NCBI RefSeq assembly: GCF_052057775.1
Contig: NZ_CP195121.1
Coordinates: 496,001 to 560,000, forward strand
DNA from: Methanococcoides sp052057775
GTDB taxonomy: Archaea > Halobacteriota > Methanosarcinia > Methanosarcinales > Methanosarcinaceae
Direction of reading: 5' to 3'
Length of the DNA: 64,000 bases
In this document: piece after piece, positions 17,793-26,698 of the stretch
Layout of the letters: every line of letters begins with the position of its first letter
How positions within the stretch are numbered: the first letter of the stretch is position 1
Notes under the pieces: generated by a model
What the model saw: the letters and a program-made list of their open reading frames with translations, nothing else
Told to the model about the DNA's origin: nothing
The model's database searches: none
Made by a program: the position numbers and the translations under genes

Positions 17793-18653
17793 TCAAGCAG
17801 TCTTCTGTGCTGCCATCAGGACATGCTGCATGAGTATGGAAATGGTCATTGGACCGACTCCACCCGGTACCGGGGTAACCAGAGCAGCTTTCTTGATGAC
17901 GTTCTCAAAGTCAACGTCTCCGTAGACCTTACCGTCCTCTTCGGTGATACCAACATCAAAGATCACAGCACCTTCCTTTACCATGTCTTCCTTGATGAGA
18001 TGCTTCACACCTGTGGCGACCACGAGGATGTCTGCGTCCCTGGTGAACTGAGCAGTGTCCTTGGTGAACACATGGCAGATGGAAACAGTGGCGTTCCTGT
18101 TCACAAGCATCGCGGCCATTGGCTTCCCGACCACATTGCTGTGACCAACGATCACCGCATACTTGCCCTGTACATCGATGTCGTATTCTTCAAGTGCACG
18201 GATCACTCCCTTTGGAGTGCATGGCACGAGTTCCTCGATACCGATGAGAAGCTGGCCCATGTTGAAGGGGTGGAAACCGTCTGCATCCTTTGCAGGGTCG
18301 ATAGCGTTCATTGCCTCCTGCTCATTAAGGTGTTTTGGAAGTGGCAGCTGCAGGAGGATACCATGGATATCCTCCCTTGAATTCAGTGTGCTGATAAGGT
18401 CAAGAAGTTCTTCCTGGGTAGTGGACTCAGGAAGAGGGTGGTCCTCTGCATAAATGCCTACACGGTCACAAGCTTTGTGTTTTAACCTCACGTACATCTT
18501 TGACGCAGGGTCATCGCCTACAAGAATGGTAGCCAGTCCCGGAGTTATGCCTTTCTCGTTCTTGAGCTTCTCGACTCCTTCCTTGACCTCTGCTTCCACT
18601 TTCTTTGCAACAGCTCTTCCATCAATGATCTTGTTCTGGTCCACGTCAGACAT
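17793..18653 (-). CDS. folD: Methylenetetrahydrofolate dehydrogenase / methenyltetrahydrofolate cyclohydrolase
   Basis: 286 aa bifunctional FolD. The start KIIDGRAVAKKVEAEV, the catalytic tyrosine/lysine region (MYVRLKHKACDRVGI), GILLQLPLPKHLNEQ, the Rossmann site VIVGHSNVVGKPMAAML, and the C-terminal VTPVPGGVGPMTI are all typical. It interconverts methylene- and formyl-tetrahydrofolate levels for purine synthesis. It lies 24 bases after glyA in the leftward series. Most hydrogenotrophic methanogens lack FolD and rely on Mtd/Mch with tetrahydromethanopterin; its presence fits Methanosarcinaceae. Confidence 0.97.
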   Translation of the reverse strand: MSDVDQNKIIDGRAVAKKVEAEVKEGVEKLKNEKGITPGLATILVGDDPASKMYVRLKHKACDRVGIYAEDHPLPESTTQEELLDLISTLNSREDIHGILLQLPLPKHLNEQEAMNAIDPAKDADGFHPFNMGQLLIGIEELVPCTPKGVIRALEEYDIDVQGKYAVIVGHSNVVGKPMAAMLVNRNATVSICHVFTKDTAQFTRDADILVVATGVKHLIKEDMVKEGAVIFDVGITEEDGKVYGDVDFENVIKKAALVTPVPGGVGPMTISILMQHVLMAAQKTA

Positions 18654-18677
18654 TGCAGTTCACCTTCTAATTTCCGT

Positions 18678-19922
18678 TTATTTCAAGTGCTCGTAGATCG
18701 GGAAGCGGCTGCAGAGTTCCTGTACGTCTGCATTGACTGCCTCAAGGACCTTGTCGTCATCCTTGTTGTTGAGGATGGTCTCGAAGAAGTCAGCGATCTC
18801 GATCATCTCAGCTTCCTTCATTCCACGGGTTGTTGAAGCAGGGGTTCCTGCCCTCAGTCCACTGGTGATGAAAGGACCTCTGGTCTCGAATGGAATTGTG
18901 TTCTTGTTGATGACGATACCTGCCTTGCTCATGACGACCTCTGCATCCTTTCCGGTGATGTCGTACTTGTTGAGGTTGAGGAGCATCAGGTGGTTGTCGG
19001 TACCCTCGGAGACGATGTCAAATCCTCTCTCCTGAAGTGCTGCACAGAGTGCCTTTGCATTCTTTACGGTCTGTTCCTGGTCCTTCCTGAAAGCCTCGCC
19101 CTGTGCTTCCTTGAATGCAACTGCCTTTGCAGCGATGATGTGCATGAGAGGACCGCCCTGGATTCCAGGGAAGACGGACTTGTCGATACCCTTTGCGTAC
19201 TCTTCCTTGCACATTACCATTCCACCCCTTGGACCGCGGAGGGTCTTGTGTGTGGTCGTGGTCACGAAGTCAGCGTATGGGAATGGGTTTGGATGAACAC
19301 CGGCAGCTACAAGACCTGCTATGTGTGCGATATCTGCGAGGAGGTATGCTCCGACCTCATCTGCGATCTCCCTGAATGCCTTGAAGTCAATGATCCGGGA
19401 GTATGCGGATGCACCTACAACGATCATCTGTGGCTTCTCTTTCTTTGCCATCTCCATAAGTGCTTCATAGTCAAGCATCTCGGTCTCCTGGGAAACACCG
19501 TATGGGACGATGTCATAGAGCTGACCGGAGAAGCTTACAGGACTTCCGTGAGAGAGGTGTCCACCGTGGGAGAGGTCCATTGACATGATCTTGTCTCCCG
19601 GCTTGAGCACGGAGAAGTAGACGGACATGTTTGCGCCTGAACCGGAGTGTGGCTGGACGTTAACGTGTTCTGCACCGAAGATGTCCTTTGCCCTCTCGAT
19701 CGCAAGGTTCTCTGCAATATCAACGAATTCACAGCCACCATAGTAGCGTTTGCCGGAGTAACCTTCTGCGTACTTGTTGGTCATGATGGAGCCCTGTGCC
19801 TCCATGACAGCACGGCTTGTGTAGTTCTCTGAAGCGATAAGGTTCAGCTTGTAGTCCTGACGCTTTGCTTCCAATTCCAATGCATTGGCAATTTCTGGGT
19901 CGATATCTGAAATGTAAGACAT
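18678..19922 (-). CDS. glyA: Serine hydroxymethyltransferase
   Basis: 414 aa PLP enzyme converting serine to glycine with transfer of the hydroxymethyl group to a pterin. The PLP lysine motif is seen as VTTTTHKTLRGPRGGMV. Other SHMT markers are LNLIASENYTSRAVM, TNKYAEGYSGKRYYGG, and GLRAGTPASTTRGM. In the setting of folD, metF and purN the pterin is most likely tetrahydrofolate, although some methanogen GlyA enzymes use tetrahydromethanopterin. It begins 45 bases after purN. Confidence 0.97.
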   Translation of the reverse strand: MSYISDIDPEIANALELEAKRQDYKLNLIASENYTSRAVMEAQGSIMTNKYAEGYSGKRYYGGCEFVDIAENLAIERAKDIFGAEHVNVQPHSGSGANMSVYFSVLKPGDKIMSMDLSHGGHLSHGSPVSFSGQLYDIVPYGVSQETEMLDYEALMEMAKKEKPQMIVVGASAYSRIIDFKAFREIADEVGAYLLADIAHIAGLVAAGVHPNPFPYADFVTTTTHKTLRGPRGGMVMCKEEYAKGIDKSVFPGIQGGPLMHIIAAKAVAFKEAQGEAFRKDQEQTVKNAKALCAALQERGFDIVSEGTDNHLMLLNLNKYDITGKDAEVVMSKAGIVINKNTIPFETRGPFITSGLRAGTPASTTRGMKEAEMIEIADFFETILNNKDDDKVLEAVNADVQELCSRFPIYEHLK

Positions 19923-19967
19923 GATTTATCGTTCCTTTGATAGCTATCGTTTTAATTGATCAATTGA

Positions 19968-20576
19968 TTATGAAATAGATACTTTCCTTCCGTCGACCTT
20001 CAACCTGCCCTCAACGAACAGCTTCACGGCCTCAGGATAGATCTTGTGTTCCTGCTCCAGGATACGGTCTGCAAGGGCATCCTCGGTATCATCTTCAAGG
20101 ACGGGAACAGATCTCTGGAGGATTATCGGTCCGGTATCCATGCCCTCATCGACGAAATGCACCGTGCAGCCGGCGACCTTGACACCGTAATCAAACGCCT
20201 GTTTCTGTGCATGAAGGCCCATGAAGGATGGCAAAAGTGCGGGATGGATGTTCATTATGCGGTTCCTGTACGCTTCGATCAGGTCACTGCCAATGATACG
20301 CATGTATCCTGCAAGGAGAACAAGATCTGTATCATATTTTTCAAGCGTCTTAAGGACCTCTTTCTCATAACCCTTTTTACCGCCAAAGGCTGAAGGGTCT
20401 ATGAACACACCATCGATACCGTGATCGTTAGCTCTCTCAAGTGCGTATGCATCTCCTTTGTCACTGACGACCACTTTGATGGCAGCATCCGGAATATAGC
20501 CATTTTCGATGTTATCAATGATGGACTGCAGGTTCGAACCGCGTCCAGAGACAAGAACTGCAATATTGAGAGTCAT
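19968..20576 (-). CDS. purN: Phosphoribosylglycinamide formyltransferase (folate dependent)
   Basis: 202 aa GART of the PurN type: VLVSGRGSNLQSIIDNI (phosphate-binding loop), VFIDPSAFGGKK, LAGYMRII, the active-site segment NIHPALLPSF, and VHFVDEGMDTGPII with the catalytic Asp and His. It uses formyl-tetrahydrofolate, made by folD two genes on. The start has a good GGTGAG ribosome site and the upstream minus strand has a TATA box CCTATATAAG (about 20619-20629), so this is the likely promoter of the whole purN-cofE series. Confidence 0.95.
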   Translation of the reverse strand: MTLNIAVLVSGRGSNLQSIIDNIENGYIPDAAIKVVVSDKGDAYALERANDHGIDGVFIDPSAFGGKKGYEKEVLKTLEKYDTDLVLLAGYMRIIGSDLIEAYRNRIMNIHPALLPSFMGLHAQKQAFDYGVKVAGCTVHFVDEGMDTGPIILQRSVPVLEDDTEDALADRILEQEHKIYPEAVKLFVEGRLKVDGRKVSIS

Positions 20577-20617
20577 TGCTCACCCATACGAGATTGCTAT
20601 ATATTAGAGTTTTGGAC

Positions 20618-20631
20618 TTATATAGGCAAAA
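20618..20631 (-). promoter_or_regulatory. TATA box before purN
   Basis: On the minus strand the sequence reads CCTATATAAG about 45 bases before the purN ATG, with a second weaker AT-rich motif (CTAATATATAGC, near 20597-20608). The GGTGAG Shine-Dalgarno directly before the start implies a leadered mRNA. This would start the purN-glyA-folD-folP-metV-metF-thiC-cofE unit. Confidence 0.55.
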
Positions 20632-20698
20632 ATTGCAGGATAAGAATATCCGGAATGATCATTCAAAGATGAAAACAGAATACAAAAGGTGAAACTGA

Positions 20699-21670
20699 TC
20701 AGTTCTCACTTCTCTGCCTTGCCCTTTCATTGATAAGTGTCTCAAGGTCATCCGCATCAGACAATGTGTTCAGTTCATCCCTTTCTATAAGTACAGTGTT
20801 CTCCACTGATTGATATCTGCTCTTTCCCTCAATGATGAAAACGGATTGTGTCCTGATAACATCAGAGATGCTGCTCATAAGGTGAGCCCTCTTCAGCATC
20901 GCACTGCTGTATTCGCTCACTCCTGTAAGGAAAGTGCTTGAATAATCCTTGGAAACCGCTTTGAACGGTGCCTGGTTCGTTGAAAGGACATCATAGCCAA
21001 GCGTGTAGATGAAGTTCAGGATATTATCGTTCGGAGGTGTTGTCCTCTCTGACTCTTCCTCCTTATTGCTCTTTGAATCCATCTCTTTCTCAAAGGTTCG
21101 CAGAATGTCTATGGATTTTGCAAGTGCAACATCCAGTATCTCCTCAAGATGCAACACAATGTCGATGGAAGCATCCATCTGCCCTTCTTCATACTTACTG
21201 ATAGTACGACGGGATACACCAAGTTCTGAAGCAAGGGCTCCCAGTGACATGGAGATGTCCATTCTTGCGTTCTTCAGTACGTCACCATCTATGGACACAT
21301 AAAGCCCTCCGGGTGCTGCCGATACAAGCGGAGGTACATTCTCTACAAAATAATCAAACAATGTCTGGATGTTGACCGCAGGTATATCGTATCTCATATA
21401 CACTACGCTATCCTCAAGCATCTGGTCACGGGTCTTTGCACCCACCAGTATCGGATAACCGCCAAGATACTCTGCCAGGGCTATCATCTCCCGGGCAGTT
21501 TCCTCGTTCAGACCGTCAATGTTGTATAAGACCTTACAGAATAGGAGCGTATTATCCTGACGTGCAGCGATATCGAAACTCCGGGGCCTGATATTACATC
21601 GGTTCGACACGGTGAAACCGGCAAGCTCCAATACGTCAATGATCTGATGTATCAGAATATCCTTAGTCAT
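20699..21670 (-). CDS. Archaeal HTH-type transcriptional regulator
   Basis: 323 aa from the ATG at 21670 (an in-frame ATG at 21694 would add 8 residues, but lies upstream of the start site predicted from the TATA box at about 21698-21708). Residues 1-115 look like a nuclease-like alpha/beta domain (FDIAARQDNTLLFCKVL) without an obvious catalytic set. Residues 125-185 carry an XRE-type helix-turn-helix (LGALASELGVSRRTISKYEEG). The rest is alpha/beta with a charged linker. This layout matches a family annotated as putative archaeal HTH regulators. Divergent from tiaS, with back-to-back TATA boxes. Target genes unknown. Confidence 0.85.
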   Translation of the reverse strand: MTKDILIHQIIDVLELAGFTVSNRCNIRPRSFDIAARQDNTLLFCKVLYNIDGLNEETAREMIALAEYLGGYPILVGAKTRDQMLEDSVVYMRYDIPAVNIQTLFDYFVENVPPLVSAAPGGLYVSIDGDVLKNARMDISMSLGALASELGVSRRTISKYEEGQMDASIDIVLHLEEILDVALAKSIDILRTFEKEMDSKSNKEEESERTTPPNDNILNFIYTLGYDVLSTNQAPFKAVSKDYSSTFLTGVSEYSSAMLKRAHLMSSISDVIRTQSVFIIEGKSRYQSVENTVLIERDELNTLSDADDLETLINERARQRSEN

Positions 21671-21697
21671 GACGATAAATGATTGATTGCACATCTA

Positions 21698-21724
21698 TAT
21701 AAACCTATTTGTTAGTATATAAAC
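21698..21724. promoter_or_regulatory. Back-to-back TATA boxes between the HTH regulator and tiaS
   Basis: Plus strand AGTATATAAAC at 21714-21724 lies about 25 bases before the tiaS ATG at 21744, so the tiaS message is probably leaderless. Minus strand GGTTTATATAG at 21698-21708 predicts a start near 21678, only a few bases before the regulator's ATG at 21670. The two promoters are 6 bases apart, so binding of TBP at one could exclude the other. Confidence 0.6.
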
Positions 21725-21743
21725 GAACACGGAACGGAAAAAC

Positions 21744-23045
21744 ATGATCATAGCCATAGATGACACGGATTCCAGAGAGGGAATGTGCACCACATACCTG
21801 TGTGCAGCATTGATGGATGAGCTTAAAGAGTACGGAGAAGTCATAGGCAGCCCTATACTCATACGCCTCAATCCTACAATACCCTACAAGACCCGTGGAA
21901 ATGCATCTACTGCCTTTGAGATCATAACCGAAGAGCCGGAAAAGGTCATGGGACATGTGATCTCAAGGGTCGAGGAGCTGGCGGAGCTCCAGAGCGATAT
22001 GACCAACCCGGGGATCGTGTTCGTTCCCGATAATGACCAGGCGAGAGTAAAGGAGGAACTCAGGGACTTCTTCCTGAAAGCCGTTCGTGAGGTACTGGAA
22101 ATTGAGGATGCGAAGAACCTTATTGCAGAACTTGGCCTGCCATCAAAAGGACTGAAGAACGGAAGAGGACTCATTGGTGCACTGGCCGCCTGTGGTGCAA
22201 TGCTCAACCCGGGCTGGGATTATACTTACGAGTACCTCGCATACAGGGAAAGGAACGCCTGGGGAACCCCGAGAGAGGTGGATGAGGAAAGTGTGAGAAA
22301 AGCGGACCTTGCAACCTATCCGGACACATGGGACACCGTGGATTGTGCAAATGACCTTGTGGTCTGTGTTCCGCATGCCGGGGACCCTGTGCTCTTCGGG
22401 ATCCGCGGAAACAGCGTGGATGTTGTCACAAAGACATCACAGATGATCGAATCCGAACCTGTGGAACGCTACATGGTCTATAAGACAGATCAGGGAACAG
22501 ACCTTCACCTCATCCCTGCAGAAAGGATCTCGGATATCAGGGACATGCACTCCTACACCATCGAAGTGACAGTTGCATCACATCCCGAGACCATCAGGGG
22601 AGGGCATACGATCTTCTCCATCAGGGACGAGCACGGAGATGAGATGGACTGTGCCGCCTATGAGCCGACCAAGAACTTCAGGGAGATCGTACGCAAGTTC
22701 ATCCCCGGTGACAGGGTCATCTTCTCAGGCAGTGTGAAGAACAGTACGCTGAACATCGAAAAAATGAACATCGTTTCCCTTGAGGAAAAATATGAGTCCG
22801 TTAATCCCACATGCCCGGAATGTGGCAAAAAGATGAAGTCCGCAGGCAAAGGGCAGGGTTATCGCTGCAAAAAGTGCGGGACCTCCGCAGATTCAGCTGA
22901 ACCTGTGAAGGTAAAAAGGGATCTGGAGACCGGAACCTACGAGGTCCCTCCCTGTGCACGCAGGCATCTTGCAATGCCCCTTGTGCGTTGCCTGGATAAG
23001 AAAGAAGAAAAAGGTGAAGACGGGAAGATATTCCCGTCAAGATGA
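21744..23045 (+). CDS. tiaS: tRNA(Ile2) 2-agmatinylcytidine synthetase TiaS
   Basis: 433 aa. It joins agmatine to the anticodon wobble C34 of tRNA-Ile(CAU) with ATP, so that it reads AUA. The N-terminal ThiI-like motif AIDDTDSREGMCTTYL is diagnostic of TiaS. The chain continues with RLNPTIPYKTRGNAS, an OB-fold at about 270-350, and a zinc ribbon CPECGKKMKSAG/CKKCGTSA near residue 355-380. The start codon lies about 25 bases after a TATA box, consistent with leaderless translation. The gene ends just before the convergent nadE. Confidence 0.96.
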   Translation: MIIAIDDTDSREGMCTTYLCAALMDELKEYGEVIGSPILIRLNPTIPYKTRGNASTAFEIITEEPEKVMGHVISRVEELAELQSDMTNPGIVFVPDNDQARVKEELRDFFLKAVREVLEIEDAKNLIAELGLPSKGLKNGRGLIGALAACGAMLNPGWDYTYEYLAYRERNAWGTPREVDEESVRKADLATYPDTWDTVDCANDLVVCVPHAGDPVLFGIRGNSVDVVTKTSQMIESEPVERYMVYKTDQGTDLHLIPAERISDIRDMHSYTIEVTVASHPETIRGGHTIFSIRDEHGDEMDCAAYEPTKNFREIVRKFIPGDRVIFSGSVKNSTLNIEKMNIVSLEEKYESVNPTCPECGKKMKSAGKGQGYRCKKCGTSADSAEPVKVKRDLETGTYEVPPCARRHLAMPLVRCLDKKEEKGEDGKIFPSR

Positions 23046-23083
23046 TAAATTTAGTTTCCTTCATTCAGTGTTCAGTATTGCAA

Positions 23084-23869
23084 TTACCAGTCTTCCCGAA
23101 GCTCATCGAGATCAGCTACCGGAGGTGTTGTCCTTTTGTGCATGTTGGCCCTGAGACGCCTCAGCAATGAACCAATATCCTCCAGGGGAACTCCGGTCCT
23201 GGCACTGACACGTTCATGACCTTCACCTGCAAGTATGGGTTCCAGCACCTTGTCGATGTTCTCGTAAGTAACACCCAGATCCGCCTCATCGGTCTGACCT
23301 TCCCAGAGCCCTGCGGAAGGTGCCTTGTTAAGGATGCTTTCAGGAAGGCCAAGCATCTTTGACATCTCCCTTACCTCGGTCTTGTAAAGGTCACCGATGG
23401 GCTCAAGGTCGACACCACCATCGCCGTATTTTGTGAAGTATCCAAGAAGGATCTCGGTCTTGTTACCGGTTCCCATGACAGCCCTGCCAAGCATGTTTGC
23501 ATAGTAGTAAAGGACGGACATCCTTATCCTTGCTTTCAGGTTCCCGTCCACAGGAGCTGTGGCCTCTGAGATGTCAGGCATCGCGTCCTTGTAAGTATTA
23601 AGGATATCAGAGATATATATGATCTTGAAGTCGATACCCAGCCTCTCTGCAACCTCTTTTGCATCATTTATCTCAGATTCAGGAGTTGCATCCTCGGGCA
23701 TGTGGATACCCATTACGTTCTCGGCACCCAGAGCTTCAACAGTAAGATATGCCACAAGTGCTGAATCGATACCACCGCTGATACCCACAACAGCTCCAGG
23801 AATCCCTGCCTCTTCAAGCTTTTTACTGATAAAATCCACAATAATGTCCTTCGCTTTTTCTATGTCCAT
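23084..23869 (-). CDS. nadE: NH3-dependent NAD+ synthetase
   Basis: 261 aa, the short ammonia-using form without a glutaminase domain. The ATP-pyrophosphatase P-loop is GISGGIDSALVAYL. Further markers are GTGNKTEILLGYFTKYGDGG and the C-terminal KAPSAGLWEGQTDEADLG segment. It makes NAD from nicotinate adenine dinucleotide. Convergent with tiaS and divergent from the KaiC gene. Confidence 0.96.
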   Translation of the reverse strand: MDIEKAKDIIVDFISKKLEEAGIPGAVVGISGGIDSALVAYLTVEALGAENVMGIHMPEDATPESEINDAKEVAERLGIDFKIIYISDILNTYKDAMPDISEATAPVDGNLKARIRMSVLYYYANMLGRAVMGTGNKTEILLGYFTKYGDGGVDLEPIGDLYKTEVREMSKMLGLPESILNKAPSAGLWEGQTDEADLGVTYENIDKVLEPILAGEGHERVSARTGVPLEDIGSLLRRLRANMHKRTTPPVADLDELREDW

Positions 23870-24017
23870 GATATCAACTTCCGTTTGATGATATTATAAG
23901 GTGTAATGTTATGAACAGATCCATATTTAGATCTCATGTTCAGGTGAACAGTATATGACATAACCTTTAATACATTAGTAAGAGAATTTATTTAAAATAT
24001 ATATTGTAGGTGCTATA

Positions 24018-25382
24018 ATGAATCTGATGCGATCTGAGATATTGGGTCTTGACAAGATCCTTAAAGGCGGATTCCCGCGACCTTCTGCCATACTGATAGC
24101 AGGTCCTGCCGGATCCGGAAAGACCACAATTGCAATGCAGTCGATCTTCAATGCTTCCGGGAAAAAGGAAGTGTGCATGTATGTCACATCACTGAACGAA
24201 CCTATTGCAATGGTCAACAACTTCATGTCAAAGCTCAGTTTCTACAATATCTCCCTGCTGTCCACAGGCAACATGAACTACATACCTATCGGCACCGAAA
24301 CACTTGACAAAGGCATCTATTCGTTCATGTGGAACCTCGAGGAATCCATCGAGAAGATCAAACCGGACAGGATCGTCATTGACCCGCTCACAGCTATCGG
24401 GAGCACACTTGACAAGGAAGCACAGCGCAGGTTCTATTATGACCTGTTCCTGCGCATGAAAAAATGGGATGCCCTTGTTATAGCCACAGCAGAGTTCACA
24501 AAAGAAGAGCTCATGACAAGCGACCTGAGCCATATTTCCGACGGTGTGATCTACCTTTCCAATGATGAAGCCAACAAACGCCGGGTGCGCCACCTTGAGA
24601 TCCTTAAACTGAGAGGGCAGAGCTACAGGACCGGAAAGCATCCATTCACGATAACTGAAGAGGGAATGATCCTTCACAAGCAGGAGCTGCCTGAACCGGA
24701 CATACCACATTCGACTGCCCGCATCCCAACAGGTGTTCCAGGGCTTGACAGCATGACAAAAGGAGGAATATTCAAAGGGTCCACCATGCTCATCTCAGGT
24801 GACGGTGGTACCGGCAAGACCTCCATCGGAACACAGTTCATTGCAGGAGGAGCGAACTCCGGAGAGAAAGGGCTGATCGTTTCCTTTGTAGAGTCCGAAA
24901 TGCAGACGATGAACAACTCAAGGTCTATCGGCCATGACCTCAGCGAACATGTCTCTTCGGATCTGGTAAAGGTCCTGTACACCAACCCATCGGAACTGGA
25001 AGCCGGGGAACACGCCATCAAGCTCAAAGCAATGATAAAGAAAATGGACATTGAGCGTGTTTTCGTTGATGATATACATGTTTTCAATGATCTGATGACA
25101 AAGGATGACGCGAAGGACCATATAAAGCTCCTTGCAGATATCTTCAGGTCCAACGGCATAACAACCCTGTTCGCACAGACAACAGATGCCAGCAGAGCTA
25201 TCAGGGATGTCAGTGACTATGGAATGGATACATCTGTCCTGCTTGCCCTAAGGGAAAGGGAAGACCAGACAGAAAAGACGATCTCCGTCCTCAAGATGCG
25301 CGGTAGTGCACACGATACGGGAATAAGGCAGTTCGAGATAAGGGATTACGGTATTGACATCATATTACCTTCCTCCCTTTGA
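24018..25382 (+). CDS. KaiC-family ATPase with two RecA domains
   Basis: 454 aa, two tandem KaiC/RadA-like domains. Domain 1 starts GLDKILKGGFPRPSAILIAG with Walker A GPAGSGKTT and Walker B IVIDPLTAI. Domain 2 starts GLDSMTKGGIFKGSTMLISG with Walker A GDGGTGKTS and Walker B VFVDDIHVF. Both P-loops are intact, in contrast to the single-domain relative at 42.2 kb. Archaeal KaiC-like proteins act in signalling or assembly rather than a circadian clock; no kaiA/kaiB is present. A histidine or sensor gene is not adjacent; nob1 follows by 70 bases. Role unknown. Confidence 0.9.
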   Translation: MNLMRSEILGLDKILKGGFPRPSAILIAGPAGSGKTTIAMQSIFNASGKKEVCMYVTSLNEPIAMVNNFMSKLSFYNISLLSTGNMNYIPIGTETLDKGIYSFMWNLEESIEKIKPDRIVIDPLTAIGSTLDKEAQRRFYYDLFLRMKKWDALVIATAEFTKEELMTSDLSHISDGVIYLSNDEANKRRVRHLEILKLRGQSYRTGKHPFTITEEGMILHKQELPEPDIPHSTARIPTGVPGLDSMTKGGIFKGSTMLISGDGGTGKTSIGTQFIAGGANSGEKGLIVSFVESEMQTMNNSRSIGHDLSEHVSSDLVKVLYTNPSELEAGEHAIKLKAMIKKMDIERVFVDDIHVFNDLMTKDDAKDHIKLLADIFRSNGITTLFAQTTDASRAIRDVSDYGMDTSVLLALREREDQTEKTISVLKMRGSAHDTGIRQFEIRDYGIDIILPSSL

Positions 25383-25452
25383 AGAGAAGGACGGATAGTT
25401 ATAAGCCTGATGAGAAATATCAAAATACGAACACAGGCCGGACCAGAATAAT

Positions 25453-25932
25453 ATGACATTCTATATTACAGACTCTGCAGTTTTTATTTATGGCTACGAA
25501 GGTGACACATCTCAGTTCATAACAGTACCTGCTGTCAGGAATGAGATGAAGAGCCAGGAAGCCCTCATGCGCTTTGAGATCGCCTGCGAAACGGGAACCC
25601 GGGTCGAACAGCCTGATCCTGACATCAGGAAAAAGGTGGTTTCCCTTTCGAAAGAGACGAGGGATGTTGAGGAGCTTTCCGAAACAGATATCGACATCCT
25701 CGCAAAGGCATATGAGTACAAAGATGACTCGATCCTGCTCACCGACGATTATGCGGTACAGAACGTCGCATCAGTCCTTGGGATCAAGTTCAGGCCCATT
25801 GCCCAGAAGAAGATAAAGGATGTTCTGGTATGGGGAAAGAAGTGCACTGCCTGCAGGCGTAAGTTCGATAAAGGGGACGAATGCCCTGTTTGCGGATCAC
25901 CATTGAAGAAGGTCAGGAAAAGAAAACTATAA
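25453..25932 (+). CDS. nob1: NOB1-type endonuclease (PIN domain plus zinc ribbon)
   Basis: 159 aa. PIN fold with acidic active-site residues: YITDSAVFIYG at the start (the first Asp), ETDIDILAKAYEY and LLTDDYAVQNVA. A C-terminal zinc ribbon CTACRRKFDKGDECPVCGS and basic tail KKVRKRKL complete the archaeal NOB1 layout. NOB1 cuts the 3' end of pre-16S rRNA during small-subunit maturation. It lies between KaiC and gfcR on the same strand. Confidence 0.92.
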   Translation: MTFYITDSAVFIYGYEGDTSQFITVPAVRNEMKSQEALMRFEIACETGTRVEQPDPDIRKKVVSLSKETRDVEELSETDIDILAKAYEYKDDSILLTDDYAVQNVASVLGIKFRPIAQKKIKDVLVWGKKCTACRRKFDKGDECPVCGSPLKKVRKRKL

Positions 25933-26007
25933 CCGTAGATATGACCTATAACAAATTGAAAGACAGAGTAAAGAATATTTTTAATTGAGATTCAAAGCTG
26001 GGATAAT

Positions 26008-26616
26008 ATGAACAACATAGAAGAAATGATCCAGAAGGCAGTTGAACTGCAGGCTAACGGTCTTGTCACAGGTCAGATAGCAAACGAGCTCAACGTATCC
26101 CGGGAAACCGTAACATGGCTTTTGACACGTTCAAAGAAGGACGTAGTCCCACCTGCACCAAAGGACATATCCGTTAACTGGAGCAGTATCGGACAGAATT
26201 CATTCAGGCTCAAATGCGTATCACAGGCACTTTGTGATATGGTTGCAGAGTCACTGGAAACTACAGATGAAACAGCTGAGGTCGTGATAGGTATCGGACT
26301 TAGCGGAATACCCATAGCCACAATAATGGCAGAAGAGCTTGACCTTGAATTTGCTGTTTTCCACGACTATGATGACAAGAAGGACAAGAGTCAGAGAGGT
26401 ATCTTCAGCAGGAACTTCGCTGACGTAAGGGGAAAGAACTGCATCATAGTGGATGATGTTGTATCATCAGGCGCCACCATAAGGGACGTTATAGAACAGC
26501 TCCGAGAGGTAGAAGCCAACCCTGTTGCAATTGCTGTGATCCTGGACAAGATGAACTCAGATAGTATTGCAAATGTACCGATGAGCTCACTGGTGCGCAT
26601 CACACGTGTGGACTAA
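26008..26616 (+). CDS. gfcR: GfcR-type regulator: HTH fused to phosphoribosyltransferase-like domain
   Basis: 202 aa. Residues 5-50 form a helix-turn-helix (ANGLVTGQIANELNVSRETV). Residues 60-200 are a PyrE/PRT-like fold with the PRPP loop CIIVDDVVSSGATIRDV. This is the architecture of the archaeal PyrE-like regulator GfcR, known in haloarchaea as an activator of sugar and central carbon genes. Here the regulated genes are unknown, and no pyrimidine genes are adjacent, which argues against an enzymatic orotate role. An intrinsic terminator-like hairpin follows directly. Confidence 0.88.
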   Translation: MNNIEEMIQKAVELQANGLVTGQIANELNVSRETVTWLLTRSKKDVVPPAPKDISVNWSSIGQNSFRLKCVSQALCDMVAESLETTDETAEVVIGIGLSGIPIATIMAEELDLEFAVFHDYDDKKDKSQRGIFSRNFADVRGKNCIIVDDVVSSGATIRDVIEQLREVEANPVAIAVILDKMNSDSIANVPMSSLVRITRVD

Positions 26617-26636
26617 AAGGGGGATATCCCCTTTTT
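26615..26636. terminator. Bidirectional hairpin terminator
   Basis: A near-perfect palindrome, AAAAGGGGGATATCCCC followed by a T run, starts two bases before the end of gfcR and is followed by further T-rich sequence. It sits between the convergent gfcR and DHH nuclease genes and reads as a terminator from both sides. Confidence 0.7.
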
Positions 26637-26698
26637 AAGTCTTTAAAAATCGTTTTTTAGTTTAAATTTATTTTAAAAAAGCTGATAGAGGAGAGGAA

